Shown here: positions 56,781 to 64,000 of the stretch, one piece after another
Position numbering within the stretch: position 1 is the first letter of the stretch
How the letters are laid out: every line of letters starts with the position of its first letter
Assembly: GCA_900169235.1 (NCBI GenBank)
Contig: FWCC01000079.1
Coordinates: forward strand, 1 to 64,000
Length of the DNA stretch: 64,000 bases
From: Zarea fungicola
Lineage: Eukaryota; Ascomycota; Sordariomycetes; Hypocreales; Cordycipitaceae
Direction: 5' to 3'
Program-made: the position numbers and the translations under genes
The notes under the pieces: model-generated
The model's database searches: none
The model's input: the letters and a program-made list of their open reading frames with translations, nothing else
Told to the model about the DNA's origin: nothing

Positions 56781-59700
56781 AGCACTCGACACCACCCATC
56801 GGTGAAGGCCGAAACAAACCCACTTACACCTATTGCATGATTACTTATCCAATCAAAACTCTTCATCATAAAAAAGAGAGAGTAGCGACCCTGTTTCTTT
56901 CTGCTTTGATTTTTTTTTTTGCTCCTTTTTTTGCTTTTTTCGACACCTTACGCCCTTTGACATCATTACATTCCCCAAGTATGGGGTCTAGGTGGAACGC
57001 ATTTTGAATTTCCGGCAGGGAATTGTTGCTTACATCGGGATTCGAGACGGGATTGCACTGCCTGGTAAACTAGCCAGTCACTTGAGAGCTTGCAAGCCAC
57101 TCGATGCCAATCCCTCGCAAGCAAAGACACGCCATGCATTTATTACGGGAGAGAGAGCGGCTGGAGCAAAAGTTGCGAAATTGGTTTTCTCCTGTCTTTT
57201 CCTAGGTCTCTTTGTCGATCTGTTAACTTGCGAGCTAGCCACGAATGTTTTTACGATTAGTTATACATAGAATTGTTTATCTGTTACTTAGCCTTTATCT
57301 TACATACTTTCAATTACATCATTTTTTCCCACTACTCACTACTGGTTCTCGATCTACGTATCATCTCTGACAAGATCGGCCTGGGGACTTTTAGAGGCGC
57401 TCACATGGCACGTGTGTCATGTTTCGTTTCAGTCGACGACAGCTTATTCTGGCCATCTTAGCTAAGCCAACCGGTGCGTATTAGGTTCCATGTGCCGAGC
57501 ATCTTTATGCAGGAAAATCGTGCAGATATGTGTTTCCTATTTTAGACTTCCATCTCGATTCTCTTATTTGCGCATCATAGATAGTTGTGTCGTGTGCGCA
57601 GCGACTTCGCGCATCGCCCCGAAAGAACCGGTGTGCTGTCCAGGCATTTCTAATCAAGTTTAGAAGCCATAGTAAGCGTCTGGGGGGTGGCAGCAAAGAT
57701 CTATTCCGAGCGACTCATTCCTTAGCGCTTGTTTTTTTTTTAAAAAAAAATGTTTTGTCATTTGTCATTTATCTTTTCCCACAAGTGTAGAGAGAATCAT
57801 TACAATTTTGGAAACACTACATAACGCAGCTCGGGCCAGCTTTGAACTGGACGAAGCGTGGGGGTCATGCGTTGACTGAATAATCAAAAAGCAAGGTGGA
57901 TTATAAGTTAAGACACTAAAATGGGGCTCTTTTGTATCGGCCAAGTGCAAAGGCTGCGAGTCTGTTCCGTTGCCCCCAGCGTCTTGGTGGTCTAGGGTAC
58001 GATAGGATAGGAGCGCAGAGAGAGCCTTATGACATTTACGTACACGTGTACCCGCTTCACCGACTTCTCATCTGGTGCGTATTGGGTACACGGTTGTAAG
58101 TGAATCTTGTTAGCAATTTGTGTTTTAAACACTTTTCTTTTCTTTTCTTTTTTTCCATAGCAAAGTTCTTTGTTCGCATTCTATCCAGATTGTTCCTTCT
58201 CACTACTTGCTAATCCATCGAGATGTTGAGTTTTTATATTCAACCTCCATTCTATGTCATTCCTACCCTACACCCTACATCTGTGTGTAACGAAGTTACA
58301 AGTTATAAGCTATAGTTGTCTGTCTAATTGATGCTCGAATAGTATCAATGCCAATCTTTTGCTAGTTGGCGTAGCAGTTATAGACAGTTGTTACACTGTG
58401 TAATCAAGTCATAATTGAATATCACTGCATCGTCATCCCTCAACGCCACCTCGTCTGAGATTTGCTCATTGTTCGCTTCTCGCCCGTGGGCCGTAAAGGC
58501 TCATGGTATGAGCCAACCATCACAAGCAAGAAGAAGAGAGGAGCCAATTTTACCGTGATAAGACTAATCAATTCCACTCCAGTCATTTGCCAACTTGAAC
58601 GTGGCAGCCGCACGAGGGCTGTTCACGGCTAAATGCTGACGGATAGACGAACACTGGGGTGTGGCCTGCGCAGTCAGCACAGTGTGCCATGGAAGCCATG
58701 GGCAATTTTAGAAATGCGGCTACTTGCGCCTCCAAAGAAAGTGTCGAAAAAGTTTAATCTTAATTTAGTTATTTCGATTTCATGTTCCAGAAGACATTTT
58801 TCTGGTAGTAAAGTGCCGAAGGATTGCGCCAATATGTAGTAGTGTTTGTGCCAACTATAGTGCCTACCGCCCAGACGGGCGCAAGGTTGATGCTTTGTTA
58901 GCTATCCCTGTGAGAAAATTCTTGTTCATAATTCAACGTGGCGTCATTGTGGGAGTTATCACAACACAGTCAATCTAACAAGATGACTATGGAGCACCTG
59001 CACTCCAGTGCCCCTTCATGGCTGTCGAAAGGCACCCATAACCGTGCCGCCAATCTGCATGTCTTGATTCCACGTGGTGCATACTACTGAGCTCTAAGCG
59101 AGAAAACTCTGGATTTGCGTCATTTTACTTGGTTGGGGACATTGGAAAATGCTATGACCAACGTGCTTCATCTGGGGTCGTGGGATACTCTCCAGACAGC
59201 CAGATTCTCGTGACAGTCATATCTGCGCGTGGAACTCGCACAGACCACGAGCATCATATTACCCGAATGTGCAATCGAGGGCATCTTACATTAGACCCTA
59301 CAGAAGTATACGCCCGAAACCCCTGCTTCCACCGCTGGCTTCCGTCTTGGCTGGGTCAAGGAGGCAGCGGGAAGGCGCCTTTCGCTGCACGTTTCAGCAG
59401 CGTGCAACAATGCTATTAATTTACTAGACTGACCAGGGGTAGTCGATCGGTCCACAGATCTGGGGTTGTTGTTGGCCTGTGCCACGCGCCCCCCTCCTCC
59501 CAGCCCCTGATATCTGGCTCTCGCATCCACCCACTGACTCCATCAAGGTAAGCGACATCCCTCGCCCCCCTGCTCAACATCAGCATCGCTGACTTAAGCC
59601 TCTCCGATTTCCCATCGCGGTAACCAGGACGCATCATGTTCTAATACGGTCCCAACTGCCTGATACGTCACAGATTCGAATGCCGTCGGCCAATGGGGTC

Positions 59701-61189
59701 CGCTCACCCTTCCCCCAGTCCCCAAGCCTCCTTTCTGTTTCTGCTACCCAAGATATCGATTTGTGCATTGCGCTATCAGTTTTAGCTGGCACCCTGTATT
59801 CTTCGGAACTTTCTTTCGACCCTTCTCTGCATCTCGGTGTGCTATATTGGGCTCGACCTAGGCTGAACGATTGCCCACACAGCCCGGTTCCCGCTCACGC
59901 CATCGCTGACAACTCTCCAGCCCTCCGTCTGTGGCTCGCTCCCTGGTCACTTTGCCGGGTGCCAATTTGTCTATTTTTATTAATACATCCCTTCTCTCAA
60001 TTGTTCTATACCCCCCCCCCCTGGGTTCCACCTCATGCCATTCTTCAGCTCTAGTCTTCGGGTTAATGAGCTTCAACATCCGGGGTGCAGCCCAGTGCAT
60101 GTCTGATGCTGTACGAAGTCCGGAAAGCTAGTTGTGTGGCTCCAATTGTAAGACAATCTTGTTCGTTTTTGCGCTGGACGGATGTTACCCTTCCACGTCC
60201 TCGGCACGTTTTCTCCCACCCCTTCCACACTCCATCTCGTGTAAGCGTTGTCCATGAAGCTGGGGCCTGGATACGCCGTAAAACGGCTTCCGCACCACGA
60301 TTATGAAGTGCAATGGCCAATCAGCACATCTGCACCAGAGCGGCCACCCGTTCCTGCAGCTGCAAGGGTAGGATTGGCATAGTCTCCCATCAGACCTAGG
60401 CCGGAATAGATCATCTCGTCAGATTATTTCGGTATAGTATGACAGCTCTGTTGCACTTCCATGTCACCGTCTTCAACGACCAACCACGCCGCTGCCTTTC
60501 AGAAGCCCTGTAGCTGCTCTGCCTGTTTCAGCACTCAGCTTCTCACTCATGGATACCTTCGTTCCGAATTATGGGGCAGAACAAGCTGCATGGCGAGGCT
60601 GTAGCAAGGATGGGCGACTCCATCGGCATCGCTCTACCACACTACCACATGGACGACGGCACCTCTCTCTTAGCCACCACCCACCTCCCGCTACGGGGCA
60701 ACCCTGGTCTACATGCGCTTATATGCCTAGTATCTTACCAAAGCTTTTGGTATGGGCCGCTCATCCGGAGGTTGTTAATATGCGTCTCCATACCATGGCG
60801 GACGGGTAGCTTCACAGAACATAAAGACCTTCGCCTGGCTGCTCTTTGCACCACTTTCTCGAACCATCAAGTCACACTTTCCTCTTCGTGATAACCCTCT
60901 TCACTTTCTTCCTTTCCTAAATTGATTTGTATCTAGCAAATTGAGAAATTCGAGCCCTATTTCTCCTTTTGCCAAATACAATCATCCCTTCGACTTTGTT
61001 TATACCGAATTATTCTCTTCCTCATAACATATTTCTCTCTCCAAGCATCCAGACTTACAGACATATTTACAACACCCACAAATATCTTAAACGCACAAAC
61101 CAACGCACCGACACAAATCATACTCATTTAAACTACATTCGAGTCCACTATATCTGTCTATATTTAAACCACACTTTTGCACATCCACA
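56781..61189. other. Long intergenic region between enoyl reductase and PKS
   Basis: 4.4 kb without a supported gene. It contains the second LTR-like element (58286-58395), T/C-rich runs around 58130-58160, and a pyrimidine-rich leader from about 60880. TATTTAAA at 61160 is a possible TATA-like element, though close to the start codon. Confidence 0.45.
58286..58395 (-). mobile_element. Solo-LTR-like element, copy B (inverted relative to copy A)
   Basis: On the plus strand it begins TGTAACGAAG and ends GTTGTTACA, flanked by the 5-bp direct repeat CTGTG (58281-58285 and 58396-58400). The reverse complement matches 38729-38837 at roughly 95%. Terminal TGTAAC/GTTACA is an imperfect inverted repeat. 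It sits between the enoyl reductase and PKS genes. Confidence 0.85.
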
Positions 61190-64000
61190 ATGTCTTCTTC
61201 TGAGCATCAGAACGAGCCTATCGCCATTATTGGCAACGCCTGCCGATTCCCCGGCGATTCTACTTCTCCCTCCAAGCTCTGGGATCTTCTCAAGCAGCCA
61301 CGTGAGGTCTCTCGCAACATCGATCGCTTCCAGTCTTCCGGTTTTTACAACAAGGATGGCCACTACCATGGTGCCAGTAACGTCCAGCACTCTTACCTTC
61401 TGACCGAGGATCCTCGTCTTTTCGATGCCCAATTCTTCAACATTCCTCCTGGTGAGGCCGAGTCCATCGATCCCCAGCAGCGCCTAGTTCTTGAGACTGT
61501 CTACGATGCCGTTGAGAACTCCGGTCTTGTCCTAGAGAACCTCAAGGGAACCAACACTGCTGTCTACGTTGGTGTCATGTGCGATGATTACGGTAACATT
61601 TGCTATGTTGACCAGGAGTCTATTCCCACCTATGCCGCCACTGGTACTGCTCGCAGTATCCTTTCCAACCGTGTCTCCTTCATCTTCGATTGGAGAGGCC
61701 CATCGATGACTATCGATACTGCCTGCTCTTCTAGTTTGGTTGCCCTGCACCAAGGTGTCCAGGTTCTCCGCAGCGGCACCGCCCCCGTTGCTGTTGCCGC
61801 CGGTGCCAACTTGATCTTCTCTCCCAACATGTTCATTGCTGAGTCCAACTTGAACATGTTGTCGCCTACTGGTCACTCCCAGATGTGGGATGCCAACGCT
61901 GATGGTTATGCCCGTGGTGAGGGTATTGCCGCCGTCGTCATGAAGCGTCTCTCCGATGCCATCCGTGACGGTGACCATATTGAGTGCATCATCCGCGAGA
62001 GTGGTGTTAACCAGGATGGTCACACTCCCGGCATTACCATGCCTAGCCAGGAGGCACAGACTCGCCTCATCCACGACACCTATGCTCGTGCTGGCCTTGA
62101 CCTTGCTGACCCCAAGGATCGCCCCCAGTACTTTGAGGCCCACGGTACCGGCACCAAGGCAGGTGACGGCGTCGAGTCCAAGGCCATCTACAAGGCATTT
62201 TTCCCCGAGAATGATGATGAGCACGACACCCTCTGGGTCGGTTCTATCAAGACTATCATCGGCCACACTGAAGGTACTGCTGGTATTGCAGGTGTAATGA
62301 AAGCCTCGCTTGCGATTCAAAACAAGACCATTCCTCCCAACATGCACTTCAACACTCTCAACCCTGAGATCACTCCATACTATGGAAAGCTCCAGATTGC
62401 TACCACTGCCCAGAGCTGGCCCAAGCTCCCCCCTGGATCGGTCCCGCGTGCTAGTATCAACAGTTTCGGTTTCGGTGGTACCAATGCCCACGCCATTATT
62501 GAAGCGTATGTGCCAGAGGCGCCCAAGGCGCTTACTCAGGCAGCAACTGCTGTTGCCAATCCGCTGGCCTTAACCTTCTCTGCCACTTCTGAGAAGTCTC
62601 TTACTGCTCACATGGCAAACTACCTCGAGCATCTCAATGAGAACACCGAGGTAGATATCGGTAAGTTGGCGTGGACGTTGCACGACCGCCGTTCCACCTT
62701 CACCTACCGCAGCTCGATTGCCGCCCAGACTCAAGACGAGCTCATTACCAAGCTGCAGAAGGCTGTAGATGATCAGCAGTCTGGGGATTCGGGCAGTGTC
62801 ACTCGTGGTACATCTGCCAAGAAGAACCTGCTCGGAGTCTTCACTGGTCAGGGTGCCCAGTGGGCCACCATGGGTCGCGATCTTATTTCCTCCTCCAAGT
62901 TTGCCGAGGGTATCATCGACAAGCTTGAGCAGTCCCTCAACAGCCTCCCTGAGTCCGATCGCCCATCCTGGTCCCTCAAGGAGCAAATGATGGCCGACCC
63001 TTCCAAGTCGCGCATTGCTGAGGGTGAGCTATCTCAGCCTCTCTGCACTGCCGTCCAGGTTATGCTCGTCGAGATGCTCAAGGTCGCTGGCGTTGAGTTT
63101 GACAGTGTTGTCGGTCACTCTAGTGGTGAAATCGGTGCTGCTTACACCTCCGGTTTCATCAATGCCTCCGACGCGATCCGCATTGCCTTCTACCGTGGAC
63201 GTTATGCCTACCTGGCTCGTGGCCCAACTGGCCAGCGCGGTGGTATGATCGCTGCTGGTACCTCCCTGGAGGATGCTCGCGAACTTTGTGAGCTCCCCGC
63301 ATTTGAGGGCCGTGTTAGTGTTGCTGCTTACAACTCTGACTCTTCCGTCACTCTTTCCGGTGACTTGGATGCCATCGAGGAGGTCAAGGAGGTTCTTGAC
63401 GATGAGAAGATGTTCAACCGCCAGCTCAAGGTTGATACTGCTTACCACTCCCACCACATGATTCCTTGCTCCAAGAAGTACTACGAGGCTCTCGATGCTT
63501 GCAAGATTAACATCATGACTCCATCTGGACGCACTAAGTGGTACTCGTCTGTGTACGATGGCAACGTCATGGTGCCTTGCGACGCTCTCAAGCACCAGTA
63601 TTGGGTTGACAACATGGTTAACATTGTTCTGTTTGCCACTGCTGTGAAATCTGCCATCACCAGCTCTGAGCCCAAGCTCACTCAGGTCGTTGAAGTTGGT
63701 CCTCACGCCGCTCTAAAGGGCCCTGCCTCGACTGTGATTGAGGAGACCGCCAAGACTGCCCTTCCTTACACCGGCACCTTGGCTCGTGGCCAGAACGACG
63801 TCACGGCTATGGCATCTTGCCTTGCCTACCTCTGGTCACAGTTCGGTCGCTCTTCTGCAGACTGGAAGGCTTATCACGGTCTCTTTGCCAAGTCTACTCC
63901 CGAGATGATGCTCGGACTTCCTAACTACCCCTTCAACCATGACCGTATCTTCTGGTATGAAGCCCGTAAGTCCCGTGTCAACCGTCTCCGTGAGGATCCT
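61190..64000 (+). CDS. Highly reducing polyketide synthase, 5' part (KS-AT, runs off the window)
   Basis: An uninterrupted frame of 937 codons starts at ATG 61190 (CACAATGTC) and is open at the window edge. The ketosynthase (about residues 10-435) has active-site Cys179 in DTACSSS, EAHGTGTKAGD and GSIKTIIGHTEGTAG. The malonyl-type acyltransferase (about 545-860) has GQGAQWATMG, Ser644 in GHSSGE, and AYHSHHM. The last residues, YPFNHDRIFWYEARKSR, are the approach to a dehydratase domain. MWDANADGYARGEG and the N-terminus (NEPIAIIGNACRFPGD, then KLWDLLKQPREV) place it with LovB-like and PKS-NRPS synthases, which commonly use a trans enoyl reductase. Whether MT, dead ER, KR, ACP and NRPS modules follow cannot be seen here. 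Confidence 0.95.
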   Translation, partial: MSSSEHQNEPIAIIGNACRFPGDSTSPSKLWDLLKQPREVSRNIDRFQSSGFYNKDGHYHGASNVQHSYLLTEDPRLFDAQFFNIPPGEAESIDPQQRLVLETVYDAVENSGLVLENLKGTNTAVYVGVMCDDYGNICYVDQESIPTYAATGTARSILSNRVSFIFDWRGPSMTIDTACSSSLVALHQGVQVLRSGTAPVAVAAGANLIFSPNMFIAESNLNMLSPTGHSQMWDANADGYARGEGIAAVVMKRLSDAIRDGDHIECIIRESGVNQDGHTPGITMPSQEAQTRLIHDTYARAGLDLADPKDRPQYFEAHGTGTKAGDGVESKAIYKAFFPENDDEHDTLWVGSIKTIIGHTEGTAGIAGVMKASLAIQNKTIPPNMHFNTLNPEITPYYGKLQIATTAQSWPKLPPGSVPRASINSFGFGGTNAHAIIEAYVPEAPKALTQAATAVANPLALTFSATSEKSLTAHMANYLEHLNENTEVDIGKLAWTLHDRRSTFTYRSSIAAQTQDELITKLQKAVDDQQSGDSGSVTRGTSAKKNLLGVFTGQGAQWATMGRDLISSSKFAEGIIDKLEQSLNSLPESDRPSWSLKEQMMADPSKSRIAEGELSQPLCTAVQVMLVEMLKVAGVEFDSVVGHSSGEIGAAYTSGFINASDAIRIAFYRGRYAYLARGPTGQRGGMIAAGTSLEDARELCELPAFEGRVSVAAYNSDSSVTLSGDLDAIEEVKEVLDDEKMFNRQLKVDTAYHSHHMIPCSKKYYEALDACKINIMTPSGRTKWYSSVYDGNVMVPCDALKHQYWVDNMVNIVLFATAVKSAITSSEPKLTQVVEVGPHAALKGPASTVIEETAKTALPYTGTLARGQNDVTAMASCLAYLWSQFGRSSADWKAYHGLFAKSTPEMMLGLPNYPFNHDRIFWYEARKSRVNRLREDP

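Noticed and set aside
1..64000. tRNA, rRNA and CRISPR arrays
   Set aside because: I looked for T-loop-like GTTCGA-type words and regularly spaced repeats; no candidate folded convincingly. A covariance-model scan would be needed to exclude a tRNA.

Overview
The window is nuclear DNA of a filamentous ascomycete, most likely a sordariomycete and probably one of the Hypocreales. The genes carry short spliceosomal introns (48-120 nt, one of 276 nt) with GTA/GTG donors and CTAAC-like branch sites. Orthologues of fungal housekeeping genes are packed closely, and secondary-metabolism genes of a type common in this group appear at the right end. The species cannot be fixed from the sequence. All exon coordinates were read by eye from splice signals and family conservation; none has been checked against transcripts.

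Left part (about 1.1-26.9 kb) is a compact housekeeping block, in order: a TM9/EMP70 endomembrane protein, an aromatic-amino-acid-type PLP decarboxylase, the phospholipase NTE1, the GTPase GPN2, RNase P/MRP subunit POP5, the fused molybdenum-cofactor enzyme CnxE/gephyrin, V-ATPase subunit c'' (VMA16), TFIIA small subunit (TOA2), a TMEM42-like membrane protein, a CLC chloride/proton exchanger, a histone-fold subunit of DNA polymerase epsilon (DPB3-like), the U2 snRNP protein LEA1, and a fungal 7-TM 'rhodopsin-like' protein. Many are divergent pairs with 280-720 bp shared promoters.

Middle part (about 26.9-43 kb) is gene-poor and accessory: a near-perfect 27-bp hairpin, a broken GMC oxidoreductase, a secreted GH3 beta-glucosidase, an AAA ATPase without visible membrane anchor, an alpha/beta hydrolase whose nucleophile position is Cys instead of Ser, and a small seven-TM-type protein.

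Right part (43.2 kb to the end) looks like a biosynthetic locus: a single-module NRPS (degenerate N-terminus, A-T-C), a Zn2Cys6 regulator, a stand-alone trans-acting enoyl reductase and the first 937 codons (KS-AT and the approach to DH) of a highly reducing PKS of the LovB/PKS-NRPS type, which runs off the window. The enoyl reductase and PKS are the expected partners; whether the NRPS acts in the same pathway is inference. Two copies of a 109/110-bp TG...CA element with 5-bp target-site duplications, in opposite orientation, lie at 38.7 and 58.3 kb and bracket the NRPS, regulator and enoyl reductase; they look like solo LTRs or miniature retroelement remnants.
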